From: Sphingobacterium sp. HMA12
Lineage (GTDB): Bacteria; Bacteroidota; Bacteroidia; Sphingobacteriales; Sphingobacteriaceae
Reading direction: 5' to 3'
NCBI RefSeq assembly: GCF_002933815.1
Contig: NZ_BEYR01000002.1
Location: 310,001-374,000, forward strand
Length of the DNA stretch: 64,000 nucleotides
Shown here: positions 6,350 through 15,485 of the stretch, in pieces
How positions within the stretch are numbered: position 1 is the stretch's first letter
Layout of the letters: each line of letters begins with the position of its first letter
The notes under the pieces: model-generated
Told to the model about the DNA's origin: nothing
What the model saw: only the letters and a program-made list of their open reading frames with translations
Database searches by the model: none
Made by a program: the position numbers and the translations under genes

Positions 6350-9295
6350 ATGATTAAAAATCTATTTAAAATTACCGCTGTAACGTTTGCTCTAACAACA
6401 GCGGGGGGAGCTTTGTTTGCCCAAAATGCCAAATTTGACTGGAAAGAAGCTTCTGAGGGGGGGTACGTATACAAGTATGTGACCAATGACCCCACCCATT
6501 CAAGATTCTATAAACTTAAAAATGGCCTAACCGTTATTCTAAGTCCAACCAAAAAAGAACCACGTATCCAGACCTACATTGCGACAAAAGCAGGAAGTAA
6601 AACCGATCCGAAGGACCATACTGGTTTGGCGCATTATCTGGAGCACATGCTCTTCAAAGGGACCGATAAATTTGGATCCAAAGATTGGGCAAAAGAAAAG
6701 CCTTTGTTGGATGAGATTGACGCGCTCTATGAAAAGTACAACGGTACGACTGATGAGACACAGCGGAAAGCAATATACAAGGAAATTGACCGTGTGTCCG
6801 GTGAAGCTGCAAAGTATGCAATCGCAAATGAGTACGATAAGCTGATGGCATCCATGGGGGCCGAAGGAACAAATGCATTTACCTCATTTGAACAGACGGT
6901 ATACCAGGAGCAGATTCCAAGTAATGTGATGGATAAATATCTTGCGGTACAGGCCGAACGTTTTAGAAATCCGATACTGCGTCTGTTCCATACGGAACTG
7001 GAGGCGGTCTATGAAGAGAAAAATATCGGATTGGATAAAGACAGCCGCAAAGCTGTTGAGGCTATGTTTGAAGCGGCATTCCCAAATAATAATTACGGAA
7101 AGCAGACTACGATCGGTACAGTGGAACATCTGAAAAACCCGTCATTAAAAGCAATCCGTGAATATTTTCATACTTATTATGTACCCAACAATATGGGGGT
7201 GATCATGTCTGGTGATTTTGATCCTACGGAGGTTGTAAAGAAAGTGGACCGGAGTTTTGCTTTTATGCAGCCAAAAGAAATACCGCCATATACTTTTGAT
7301 CCTGAAAAACCTATTTTAAGTCCGATTGTTCGGGAGGTTAAAGGGCCGGATGCGGAATTTATGTTTATGGGATTCCGTTTCCCGGGGGCCGCGACCAAGG
7401 ATGCCCAACTATTAAATCTGATGAGTCAGATTCTGACGAACGGGTCAGCGGGTCTGATCGATCTGGATCTGGTAAAGAATCAGAAATTGCTGGGTGCAGG
7501 AGCCTTCCCCTATGTCTTGAAAGATTATTCCTTATTGATTCTACAGGGCAATCCAAGCCAAGGACAGAGCCTGGAGGAGGTGCAGCAATTGTTACTTAAA
7601 GAACTGGACAAATTGCGAAAAGGTGAGTTTTCTGATGACCTGATAGGCGCGATTGTCAATAATGCAAAAAAAGATGAGATCAAACAGAATGAAAGTTACG
7701 GTGACCGTGCCGAAGCTTTGATGGATGCTTTCACCTCAGGTCAGGACTGGGCGTCGGTGGTTAGTTATTCTGATGGACTCAATAAGATTACAAAACAGGA
7801 TATCGTCGATTTTGCCAATAAATATCTAAACGCTAATAACTATGTTGTCGTTTATAAACGCAAAGGGGTAGACAATAATGTCGTTAAGGTTGTGAAGCCG
7901 GAAATTACACCGGTCACTGTCAATCGTGACGATCAATCTGATTTTCTGAAGACAGTGGAAGCAATGCCTGAGGATAAAATCCAGCCGGTGTGGGTAGACT
8001 ACAATAAAGATGTTCAGAAAGCTAGCGCGAATGGCCTGCCTGTACTTGCGGTAAAGAATAATGATAACGAATTATTCTCGCTTTCCTATCGTTTTGATGT
8101 AGGTAAATGGAATAATAAATTACTTTCGCTGGCAGCAGGTTACCTGGAGTTTTTGGGGACAAAAGATAAATCCAGTGAGCAATTCAGTAAGGATTTTTAT
8201 CAATTGGCGTCTGATTTTTCGGTGTCTGCCGGAAACGAGGAGACATTGGTTTCAATTTCGGGTTTAAATTCGAATTTTATCGCTACACAATCTTTAATTC
8301 AGGATTTATTGCGCAATTGTGTTGCTGATCAGGAAGCTTTCAAAATGTATATTGCGCGCCTCAAGAAGTCCAGAGCCAATGCTAAGGAAAACAAAGGTGC
8401 TATCATGGAGGGCCTAAAATCGTATGCAAAATACGGTGCCAAAAACCCATTCAATAATGTGTTTACAGATGCGGAACTGGATGCGTTGAAGGCGGAAGAT
8501 TTGGTAAAAGCACTGCATGATCTGGCCAATATGAAGCACACTATGCTTTATTTCGGGCCATTGAGCGCCAGTGAGTTTGTGGCAAAGGCAAAGCCATTGA
8601 AACTGGGTACAGGGGACTACGTGAAAGGAGCAAAAAGTTTGGTGTTTACTGAACTACCAACAACTAAAAATCAGGTGCTATTTGCTGATTTTGATATGAA
8701 GCAAGCCGAAGTATTCTGGTATAGAACATCCGGTCTGTACTCGAACCCATTAACACCAACAGTGTCGTTGTTCAATAATTATTTTGGCGGTGGCATGGGA
8801 AGTATTGTCTTTCAGACTATTCGTGAGTCAAAAGCGCTGGCCTATTCTACTTACGCATTCTATGGACAGCCCTATAAAAAAGAAAATCATTATACAGTAG
8901 GCGCTTATGTCGGCACACAGGCTGATAAATTTAATGAAGCGATCAAGGGTATGAATGAATTATTGGATGTGCTGCCTGAAAGTGCGAAAGGGTTGGATAT
9001 TGCAAAGGTAAGCTTACAGAAATCCATCGCCAGTGAGCGGGTGCTGAACGCATCTATTTTAAGCAGCTATCTGGCAGCTCAACGCCTGGGCAATACAACA
9101 GATATCCGTAAAGTTGTTTATGAACAGGCGCCTAAGTTGACTTATGGCGACTTAAATATGTTCCACAAGAATGAAATGAGCCAAAAACCGTATGTGTACT
9201 GTATTGTAGCGAAGGAAGATGGCATCAAACAGGAAGATCTTGCTAAATTGGGCGAAGTGAAAAAACTTGACTTAAAAGAATTGTTTGGGTATTAG
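6350..9295 (+). CDS. Secreted M16-family zinc metallopeptidase, two-domain
   Basis: Peptidase of the insulinase/pitrilysin family, exported by an N-terminal signal peptide (MIKNLFKITAVTFALTTAGG, cleavage near LFAQ25). The inverted zinc motif HxxEH is H95-Y-L-E98-H99. The third ligand is a Glu in HTELEAVYEEK around residues 214-224. The 981 residues contain an active N-terminal half and a second, catalytically silent M16 repeat (FGGGMGSIVFQTIRESKALAYSTYAFY, about 815-845), the usual clam-shell architecture. It probably degrades peptides in the periplasm or at the cell surface; the substrate is unknown. Promoter at 6298-6328 and terminator at 9331-9362 suggest a single-gene transcript. Family usual length is 900-980, so it is intact. 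Confidence 0.92.
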   Translation: MIKNLFKITAVTFALTTAGGALFAQNAKFDWKEASEGGYVYKYVTNDPTHSRFYKLKNGLTVILSPTKKEPRIQTYIATKAGSKTDPKDHTGLAHYLEHMLFKGTDKFGSKDWAKEKPLLDEIDALYEKYNGTTDETQRKAIYKEIDRVSGEAAKYAIANEYDKLMASMGAEGTNAFTSFEQTVYQEQIPSNVMDKYLAVQAERFRNPILRLFHTELEAVYEEKNIGLDKDSRKAVEAMFEAAFPNNNYGKQTTIGTVEHLKNPSLKAIREYFHTYYVPNNMGVIMSGDFDPTEVVKKVDRSFAFMQPKEIPPYTFDPEKPILSPIVREVKGPDAEFMFMGFRFPGAATKDAQLLNLMSQILTNGSAGLIDLDLVKNQKLLGAGAFPYVLKDYSLLILQGNPSQGQSLEEVQQLLLKELDKLRKGEFSDDLIGAIVNNAKKDEIKQNESYGDRAEALMDAFTSGQDWASVVSYSDGLNKITKQDIVDFANKYLNANNYVVVYKRKGVDNNVVKVVKPEITPVTVNRDDQSDFLKTVEAMPEDKIQPVWVDYNKDVQKASANGLPVLAVKNNDNELFSLSYRFDVGKWNNKLLSLAAGYLEFLGTKDKSSEQFSKDFYQLASDFSVSAGNEETLVSISGLNSNFIATQSLIQDLLRNCVADQEAFKMYIARLKKSRANAKENKGAIMEGLKSYAKYGAKNPFNNVFTDAELDALKAEDLVKALHDLANMKHTMLYFGPLSASEFVAKAKPLKLGTGDYVKGAKSLVFTELPTTKNQVLFADFDMKQAEVFWYRTSGLYSNPLTPTVSLFNNYFGGGMGSIVFQTIRESKALAYSTYAFYGQPYKKENHYTVGAYVGTQADKFNEAIKGMNELLDVLPESAKGLDIAKVSLQKSIASERVLNASILSSYLAAQRLGNTTDIRKVVYEQAPKLTYGDLNMFHKNEMSQKPYVYCIVAKEDGIKQEDLAKLGEVKKLDLKELFGY

Positions 9296-9330
9296 TTTTT
9301 TTAGCTATTCCTATTTTAGGTAGGGGATTT

Positions 9331-9362
9331 GAAGCCTTCGCTATGTCGAAGGCTTCTTTTTT
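9331..9362 (+). terminator. Intrinsic terminator of the M16 gene
   Basis: Perfect 10-bp stem GAAGCCTTCG (9331-9340), loop CTATGT, CGAAGGCTTC (9347-9356), then six T. Confidence 0.93.
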
Positions 9363-9487
9363 ATGATTCGGTCACCCATTATATCCTTCTCTTGGCAAAT
9401 GATCCGCACTGTTGCGCGTAAAATATATGAAACGCTCCAATGTACCTGTTGGGGGAATGCGCAAAGGCCAATACCTGCAATAATGGA

Positions 9488-10009
9488 TTAAAACCGTACG
9501 ATTTCTTCAATCTGTTCGTTGATAAATTGGAGCGTGTCTTCTTTAAATAATTCTCCGTTTTCGTTCAGTTCCTGTTGCACATTGGGGAGGAATATCTTGA
9601 GCGGGAGGACATGCATTCTGAGGTAGTGGCATATTCCGGTGAGATGATCTATTCCGCGTAGGTTGCCATATCTTCCAGAAGATAATCCTACCAACGCAAC
9701 TTTTTTGTGGTAAAAGCTAATTGGGAAGGTACAGCAGTCAATAAAAAGTTTGAGCGCGCCGGGAATACTTCCATTGTATTCAGGGGCGACAAAAATAAAC
9801 ATATCGGCTTGGCTGACCTTTTGCTGGATCGGTTCAAAAGCGGTGCTTCTTTTTCCGTAAAGATCTGTTTCTAAAATATTTGCAGGGAGATCTGATAGCG
9901 AAAGGATCTCGTTCTCAACGGATTTACGATTAAGTAACTGTTGGTAGCATTTTGCTATTTTTAACGTCTTACTATGAGGACGGTTTGTTCCGGATATTAT
10001 TAAAATCAT
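9488..10009 (-). CDS. NADPH-dependent FMN reductase family protein
   Basis: Flavodoxin-fold NAD(P)H:FMN or quinone oxidoreductase of the YieF/ArsH-like group, 173 residues, cytosolic. Recognised from the N-terminal strand-loop MILIISGTNRPHSKT (phosphate loop for FMN, with GTNRPxSKT) and the conserved APEYNGSIPGALKLFIDCC segment, where PEYNGSIPG is the family signature. The open frame extends 32 codons further upstream to a TTG, but the fold begins at MILIISG, so the ATG at 10009 is chosen. It stands alone, divergent from parA. Its physiological acceptor (quinone, flavin or metal) cannot be inferred. Confidence 0.87.
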   Translation of the reverse strand: MILIISGTNRPHSKTLKIAKCYQQLLNRKSVENEILSLSDLPANILETDLYGKRSTAFEPIQQKVSQADMFIFVAPEYNGSIPGALKLFIDCCTFPISFYHKKVALVGLSSGRYGNLRGIDHLTGICHYLRMHVLPLKIFLPNVQQELNENGELFKEDTLQFINEQIEEIVRF

Positions 10010-10236
10010 TGTGTTGTTGATACTTATAAAAAGCACTATTTCAAAGTGGATACATATCCTGATTTTTTGTATCTTAGCATCCTGAGGATATGTGCTTTTG
10101 ATCAATCAAAAGTACAAAATATGCTGAATTTGTTAGGCTAATTTAAATTTAGCGTAAATATTTGGACAAATTGATCTTCAGGAAAGTGAAATGTAGTGTA
10201 AAATGACATTTTAATTAAGAAAGGTTTTCATTCAAG

Positions 10237-11034
10237 ATGGGAAAAGTAATCGCAATCGCAAACCAAAAGGGTGGGGTCGGAAAAACCACAACGTCAATTA
10301 ACTTGGCGGCTAGTTTGGCGGTTTTAGAATATAAAACATTGTTGGTGGATGCGGATCCTCAAGCAAACTCCACTTCTGGGATTGGTTTTGACCCTCGTAC
10401 AATCAATGAAAGTATATATGAATGTTTGGTTAATGATCTGAACCCAAGAGACGCTATTCAGTCCACTGAAACGCCCAATCTTGATCTTTTACCGGCTCAT
10501 ATTGACTTGGTAGGTGCAGAGATTGAAATGATCAATATGCACGAGCGCGAGTACAAGATGAAAAAGATCTTGGATCAAGTAAAAGATGATTATGACTTTG
10601 TCATCATTGATTGCTCACCCTCATTAGGATTAATTACCATTAATGCCCTATCAGCATCCGATTCAGTAATCATACCGGTTCAATGTGAGTATTTTGCATT
10701 GGAAGGTTTGGGGAAATTACTGAACACAATTAAAATTGTTCAAAACCGTTTAAATACTAGTTTGGAGATCGAGGGTATTTTATTGACGATGTATGATGTG
10801 CGTTTAAGGCTTTCCAATCAAGTTGTTGAAGAGGTGAAAACGCATTTTACTGATTTAGTTTTTGATACCATCATTCAACGTAATACCCGTTTAAGTGAAG
10901 CTCCTAGTTTCGGTATCTCTGTTATCATGCACGACGCCTCCTGTAAAGGTGCGATCAATTATTTGAATTTGGCGCGTGAAATATTGCAGAAAAACGGGCA
11001 TCTTAATGAAATGAATACAACAGTAACCGCATAA
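10237..11034 (+). CDS. parA: Chromosome-partitioning ATPase ParA (Soj)
   Basis: Deviant Walker ATPase that binds DNA non-specifically and moves ParB-parS complexes, 265 residues. Motifs: the deviant Walker A NQKGGVGKTT (residues 9-18, with the signature Lys11), LLVDADPQANST (Walker A' Asp), and FVIIDCSPSLG (Walker B). It is the first gene of a tight operon with parB (1 nt between stop and start) and a DUF5683 protein. parAB pairs of this type are chromosomal and usually lie near the replication origin; I saw no TGTTTCACGTGAAACA-like parS site in this window, so proximity to the origin is untested. Confidence 0.97.
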   Translation: MGKVIAIANQKGGVGKTTTSINLAASLAVLEYKTLLVDADPQANSTSGIGFDPRTINESIYECLVNDLNPRDAIQSTETPNLDLLPAHIDLVGAEIEMINMHEREYKMKKILDQVKDDYDFVIIDCSPSLGLITINALSASDSVIIPVQCEYFALEGLGKLLNTIKIVQNRLNTSLEIEGILLTMYDVRLRLSNQVVEEVKTHFTDLVFDTIIQRNTRLSEAPSFGISVIMHDASCKGAINYLNLAREILQKNGHLNEMNTTVTA

Positions 11035-11035
11035 T

Positions 11036-11971
11036 ATGGCAGCACATCAGCGTAAAACAGGACTGGGAAGAGGTTTAGGTGCGCTATTAAACGATAGTGT
11101 AGAAGCTCCTGCTAAAAATAATCAGCAAGTAGAGGAAGCTCCTCTAGTGACGCCCTCTACAGCAAATACAACGAAAGAAAATGGCAGCATCAGCCACGTC
11201 CGCGTAGAAGAAATATCGGTGAATCCGTTTCAACCTCGTACGGAATTTGATCCGGTTGCGTTACAGGAACTAGCTGAATCCATTAGCTTACAAGGTTTGA
11301 TCCAGCCGATTACCGTACGCAAAATTTCGAATGGAAACTACCAGTTGATCTCCGGGGAGCGACGTCTTCGGGCTTCAAGACTGGCGGGAATGACGGAGAT
11401 TCCAGCCTATATCCGTACGGCCAATGATCAGCAGATGCTGGAAATGGCATTGATCGAGAATATCCAACGTGAAAACTTAAATGCCATTGAAGTGGCATTA
11501 AGCTTCCAGCGCATGATCGAGGAATGTAATTTAAAGCAAGAGGAGTTGGGCGAGCGCGTCAGCAAAAACCGTTCGACGGTAACGAATTATTTGCGCTTAC
11601 TAAAACTTCCACCGGTCATCCAAGCAGCCATACGTGACGGAGCGCTGACTATGGGCCATGCGCGCGCATTGATCAATATCTCAGAAGTAGATAAACAGCT
11701 CTATATCTTTAAATTGATCATTGACCAAGGTCTTTCGGTTAGAAAAGCCGAAGAGCTGGTGCGTGAGCTTCAAAAAGGGGGTAAGAAAAAAGCTGGTAAG
11801 GACAAAACTCCAATGTCATTTCAGCTGCAGAAAATTGAAGATGATCTGGCTTCGAAATTTTCGTCAAGAGTGAAATTGAATTTAAAGAGCACCAAAGGTA
11901 AGGGAGCTATTGAGATTCCTTTCGAATCTGAGGATGATCTGAGCCGTATTCTTGAACTTTTAGATTGGTAA
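11036..11971 (+). CDS. parB: Chromosome-partitioning protein ParB (Spo0J)
   Basis: DNA-binding CTPase-type partition protein, 311 residues. It opens with GLGRGLGALL, the conserved ParB N-terminus that contacts ParA, followed by a variable linker. The ParB/Srx domain carries NPFQPR and LISGERRLRAS, where the GERR motif is the CTP site. A helix-turn-helix lies about residues 160-190 (QEELGERVSKNRSTVTNYLR), and a short C-terminal dimerisation domain follows. It starts 1 nt after parA and ends 1 nt before the DUF5683 gene, so the three are co-translated. Confidence 0.97.
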   Translation: MAAHQRKTGLGRGLGALLNDSVEAPAKNNQQVEEAPLVTPSTANTTKENGSISHVRVEEISVNPFQPRTEFDPVALQELAESISLQGLIQPITVRKISNGNYQLISGERRLRASRLAGMTEIPAYIRTANDQQMLEMALIENIQRENLNAIEVALSFQRMIEECNLKQEELGERVSKNRSTVTNYLRLLKLPPVIQAAIRDGALTMGHARALINISEVDKQLYIFKLIIDQGLSVRKAEELVRELQKGGKKKAGKDKTPMSFQLQKIEDDLASKFSSRVKLNLKSTKGKGAIEIPFESEDDLSRILELLDW

Positions 11972-11972
11972 T

Positions 11973-12695
11973 ATGACCAAGTTAATTAGTTTGTTTTTTG
12001 CCCTATTTGCTGTACTCATGGTGCATGGACAGGCTGTCGATACAATTCCAAAAAAGACGGTTCAAACGATCAAAACAGAAAGCTTGAAGCCAAAATCAGC
12101 GCAGGATACAGTAAAAAAGGAATCCCGAAAAGAACGTAAAAAACGTGAAAAGGAGGAAGCCAAAGCGAAGGAGAAGGTCGTATTTAAAGATTCTACGCGT
12201 TTAGCGATTGAAGCAAAGAATAAACAGGCCTGGAAACGTTCTTTGGTACTTCCCGGTTGGGGGCAGTATACTAATGGTGGTGTATGGTGGATAAAAGTTC
12301 CTGCGATCTATGGCGGATTGGCGACTACAGTGCTCGTATTCGATTTTAATAATAAATATTACAAAGAACTTCTGGGGGTGCTAAAGGCGAGGGAAGACGG
12401 GTTGCCGGAGGATCCTTTTTATCAAGGTCGTCCATCAGAAGCAATTATTCGTGCAAAAGATAATGCAAGGCGAGACCGCGATCTGATGGTATTACTCACA
12501 CTTGGTGTGTACGGATTGAACGTCGCCGAAGCTTATATCGATTCGATGCTAAAATATCGCTGGAGTATCGGGGATGATAAGCCCAAAAAGACGGCTTTTT
12601 CTATTGGACCTACATTAATGGATGCGAGTCTTGCATCTGGTTCGTTTACTTTTAAACCTACTGTTGGATTAAAGTTGTCCATGAAATTCAATTAA
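11973..12695 (+). CDS. DUF5683 domain-containing secreted or membrane protein
   Basis: Protein of unknown function, 240 residues. It starts with a signal peptide (MTKLISLFFALFAVLMVHGQ). A Lys/Glu-rich linker (about 45-70, KESRKERKKREKEEAKAKEK) follows. The conserved DUF5683 block is about 75-200: AWKRSLVLPGWGQYTNGGVWWIKVPAIYGG, a TM-like stretch, and LLTLGVYGLNVAEAYIDSML. The LPGWGQ-Y motif followed by two hydrophobic helices is the recognisable core. Position directly after parAB and before dapB is a recurring Bacteroidota arrangement, suggesting an envelope role linked to growth; that is inference. Confidence 0.8.
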   Translation: MTKLISLFFALFAVLMVHGQAVDTIPKKTVQTIKTESLKPKSAQDTVKKESRKERKKREKEEAKAKEKVVFKDSTRLAIEAKNKQAWKRSLVLPGWGQYTNGGVWWIKVPAIYGGLATTVLVFDFNNKYYKELLGVLKAREDGLPEDPFYQGRPSEAIIRAKDNARRDRDLMVLLTLGVYGLNVAEAYIDSMLKYRWSIGDDKPKKTAFSIGPTLMDASLASGSFTFKPTVGLKLSMKFN

Positions 12696-12867
12696 AACTT
12701 CGGGTCGGAGTGCGTATTAAGTATCATTGGATGATGATTTAAGGTTCTTATTGGTCTTTGAATAGGGACACTTTTAATAAAAAATCGTTGTTAACCACGG
12801 TTTTGTATCTGTTTTTCACTGGAATTTTTTAATTTTAAAAATAAACTATACTTTATTTTCTAGATAT

Positions 12868-13611
12868 ATGAACATCATTCTCTTGGGATATGGCAAAATG
12901 GGGCAGATTATCGAAAGGTATGCACTGAAAAGAGGCCATCAGATTTTTTTAGTTGTGGATGAAAATAATCGTCCCGGCCTGACAGTTGATGATATTAAGG
13001 GAGCTGATGTAGCGATCGACTTTAGTGTGCCATCTGCTGCTCTGGATAATATGAATCTTTGCCTGGAAGCTGGTGTGCCGATTGTTGTAGGGACAACGGG
13101 CTGGTACGATCAACTGGAAAGTGTCAGAGAAAAATGTTTGGACTCAGGGGGAACCATTTTATATGGTTCAAATTTTTCGATCGGCGTGAATGTGTTCTTC
13201 CATATCAACCGTATGTTGGCACAGGCTTTACAGCCTTATAAACAATATGATGTTCAGGTAGAAGAAATCCACCATATCCACAAATTGGATGCACCGAGCG
13301 GCACAGCAATCACCATTGCGGAAGGTATCTTGGATCACAGTGATGTGAAGACAAACTGGGTCAATACTGTCGTGGGCGAGCAGGATGAAATTATTCCTAA
13401 GCCACAAGAACTTCTCATAGAGAGCCATCGAATTGAAGAAGTTCCGGGTACACATACCGTGTTGTACAGTTCCGAAGTAGATCAGATAGAATTTAAGCAC
13501 ACCGCACATAGCCGCGACGGCTTTGCTTTGGGTGCGGTAGTCGCTGCTGAGTGGCTGAACGGTAAAAAGGGATTTTATCAAGTGACAGAAATTTTCGATT
13601 TTAATAAATAG
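12868..13611 (+). CDS. dapB: 4-hydroxy-tetrahydrodipicolinate reductase
   Basis: Second committed step of lysine/diaminopimelate synthesis: NAD(P)H-dependent reduction of HTPA to tetrahydrodipicolinate. 247 residues, usual length. Visible motifs: GYGKMGQ (nucleotide loop, residues 7-13), AIDFSVPSAA, VVGTTGWYD, SNFSIGVNVFF, and the catalytic/substrate block EIHHIHKLDAPSGTA (HH pair and the Lys of KLDAPSGTA). It lies 172 nt after the DUF5683 gene, so it may have its own promoter, and lepB follows 16 nt later. Together with dapF at 30450 this gives two DAP-pathway genes in the window, needed for meso-DAP peptidoglycan. Confidence 0.96.
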   Translation: MNIILLGYGKMGQIIERYALKRGHQIFLVVDENNRPGLTVDDIKGADVAIDFSVPSAALDNMNLCLEAGVPIVVGTTGWYDQLESVREKCLDSGGTILYGSNFSIGVNVFFHINRMLAQALQPYKQYDVQVEEIHHIHKLDAPSGTAITIAEGILDHSDVKTNWVNTVVGEQDEIIPKPQELLIESHRIEEVPGTHTVLYSSEVDQIEFKHTAHSRDGFALGAVVAAEWLNGKKGFYQVTEIFDFNK

Positions 13612-13627
13612 TACTAATTAATAGATT

Positions 13628-15196
13628 ATGTGGTTAATTATCTTTGCGGTTTTAACGGCAATAGCAGGATATGGATTGTGGCAATTGTTTGTTAAAGCTG
13701 GCAGAAAAGGCTGGGAAGCAATCGTACCTTTTTATAGTCAATATATTCAAGCCAAATTAACAGGACGGCCAACCTGGTGGGTGATCTTATTGCTGATTCC
13801 GATCGTTAATATTTTTGTTTTCTATAACCTATATCTCGACTTTATCCATTGTTTTGGCAAGCGTCGCTTTTGGGAGAACGCAGCGGCTGTTTTGGCGCCG
13901 TTTATTGTACTGCCAATGTGGGCAAAAGATAATAATGTACGTTTTTTAAATGGCTTGTATGCTAAAAATCTGAAGACTGCCGCACAGGAAGGCGTGGAAT
14001 TGACTGAGGAAAAGCGTGCAGAAATTGAGCAGGAGTCCTATAAGGAATACAAGATTAAATACCCTTATAAAAAATCTATGGTGCGTGAATGGGCTGACGC
14101 CATTGTGTTTGCAACTGTTGCCGCATCACTTATTCGTGGATTTCTAATTGAAGCTTACATGATCCCTACCGGATCAATGGAACGCACTTTATTGATCGGT
14201 GATTTTCTATTTGTGAGTAAATTGAATTATGGCCCCCGGGTGCCTAATACGCCGATTGCTTTTCCATTTGCGCATCATACCATGCCGATAACTGGTGGTA
14301 AAGCCTACTCTGAGCTTATCGAGCTGCCTTACAAACGTCTGCCGGGCTTTCAAAAGATCGAACGGAATGATGTTGTTGTCTTTAATTTCCCTGCAGGGGA
14401 TACAGTGGCCCTGGAAAATCAGAATGCAAGTTACTATGATCTTGTAAGAGCATATGGTTGGCAAACAGTTAATGCACAATTCACCATTCAGGCCCGACCA
14501 ATAGATAAACGTGAAAATTATATCAAACGTTGTGTAGGTTTGCCGGGAGATAAGATCTCAATGAAGGATGCAAAGCTATTTGTCAACGACCAGCCCGGAT
14601 TTGACCCACCTGAAAGTCAATTGGATTATCTGGTGCTGACCGATGGGACGCCATTGAACATGGATCGTCTTCGGGAATTGAGAATAGAGGCTGTAGGCTC
14701 TGATCAACAGCCAGGAGTTTATCAGTTGTTTATGACCAAGGATGAGCTGGCATTGGTGAAATCCTGGTCAAATGTAAAAGAAATCAGAAGAAGTCCAGTA
14801 GGGGAGGGGGCCTATCCATATGACCCTCAGTATAAGTGGGATTTTGATAACTTCGGTCCTATACTTATTCCTAAAAAGGGCTGGACGGTTGCGCTGAACG
14901 CGCAGACGCTACCAATTTATGAACGTGCAATTCACGTCTATGAAAATAATAAATTGGAGAAACGGGCTGACGGAATTTATATCAATGATGTCAAAGCGGA
15001 TAGCTACACTTTTAAAATGGATTATTTTTGGATGATGGGAGATAACCGTCACAATTCCCTGGATTCAAGAGGGTGGGGCTTTGTCCCTGAAGATCATATC
15101 GTGGGTAAGGCATTATTCACCTGGATGAGCTGGGATGAAATCGGTTCGGGCTTTTCTAAAATCCGCTGGAACCGTATATTTAAGGGTATTCATTAA
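13628..15196 (+). CDS. lepB: Signal peptidase I with N-terminal DUF5684-like membrane domain
   Basis: Membrane serine protease removing signal peptides from exported proteins. The first 100 residues form a separate small domain with three hydrophobic helices (GWEAIVPFYSQYIQAKLTGRP is typical of DUF5684). After a charged linker comes the S26 catalytic part: a TM helix at about 156-176, nucleophile S183 in IPTGSM, general base K300 in YIKRCVGLPGD, and the late box MGDNRHNSLDSRGWGFVP. At 522 residues it is about twice the length of minimal enzymes because of the N-terminal domain and a large insertion between the catalytic boxes, as in other Bacteroidota LepB proteins. Operon with dapB (16 nt). 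Confidence 0.95.
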   Translation: MWLIIFAVLTAIAGYGLWQLFVKAGRKGWEAIVPFYSQYIQAKLTGRPTWWVILLLIPIVNIFVFYNLYLDFIHCFGKRRFWENAAAVLAPFIVLPMWAKDNNVRFLNGLYAKNLKTAAQEGVELTEEKRAEIEQESYKEYKIKYPYKKSMVREWADAIVFATVAASLIRGFLIEAYMIPTGSMERTLLIGDFLFVSKLNYGPRVPNTPIAFPFAHHTMPITGGKAYSELIELPYKRLPGFQKIERNDVVVFNFPAGDTVALENQNASYYDLVRAYGWQTVNAQFTIQARPIDKRENYIKRCVGLPGDKISMKDAKLFVNDQPGFDPPESQLDYLVLTDGTPLNMDRLRELRIEAVGSDQQPGVYQLFMTKDELALVKSWSNVKEIRRSPVGEGAYPYDPQYKWDFDNFGPILIPKKGWTVALNAQTLPIYERAIHVYENNKLEKRADGIYINDVKADSYTFKMDYFWMMGDNRHNSLDSRGWGFVPEDHIVGKALFTWMSWDEIGSGFSKIRWNRIFKGIH

Positions 15197-15228
15197 TAAG
15201 AACTTCATCTTCTTCTGACGGTGGATTT

Positions 15229-15281
15229 AAAACAAATAGAAAAGGCTTTCTTCTCGCAAGAAAGCCTTTTCTATTTGTTTT
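15229..15281. terminator. Bidirectional terminator with perfect 24-bp stem (lepB / pdxJ)
   Basis: Left arm 15229-15252 and right arm 15258-15281 are perfectly complementary around the 5-nt loop CTCGC. A-rich and T-rich ends make it function in both orientations between convergent genes. Confidence 0.9.
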
Positions 15282-15485
15282 CTCCATATTTTGGAAGGGC
15301 TCTTTAACCTTGTCTTTTTTGCGACGATATGCAACTGTGGTTTGGGGGCACCCAGCTGCTTGGACAAAATACATGCGCTGACCGGACCGCTTCCCCCCTT
15401 TTGGAGTTATCCTACTCATCCGCTATCTTTAACAACATGTACTTTAGCAGTGCTGTAACAGCATAGCCAGCCTTCATCGCATCGT

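Noticed and set aside
9363-9491. 42-codon plus-strand frame after the M16 terminator
   Set aside because: Starts within the T tract of the terminator, ends over the stop of the FMN reductase, and has no recognisable segment or promoter.
15180-15419. 79-codon minus-strand frame beginning MSRITPKGGKRSGQ
   Set aside because: It runs through the 24-bp terminator hairpin and into the end of lepB; the hairpin explains its central residues and codon use is not convincing.
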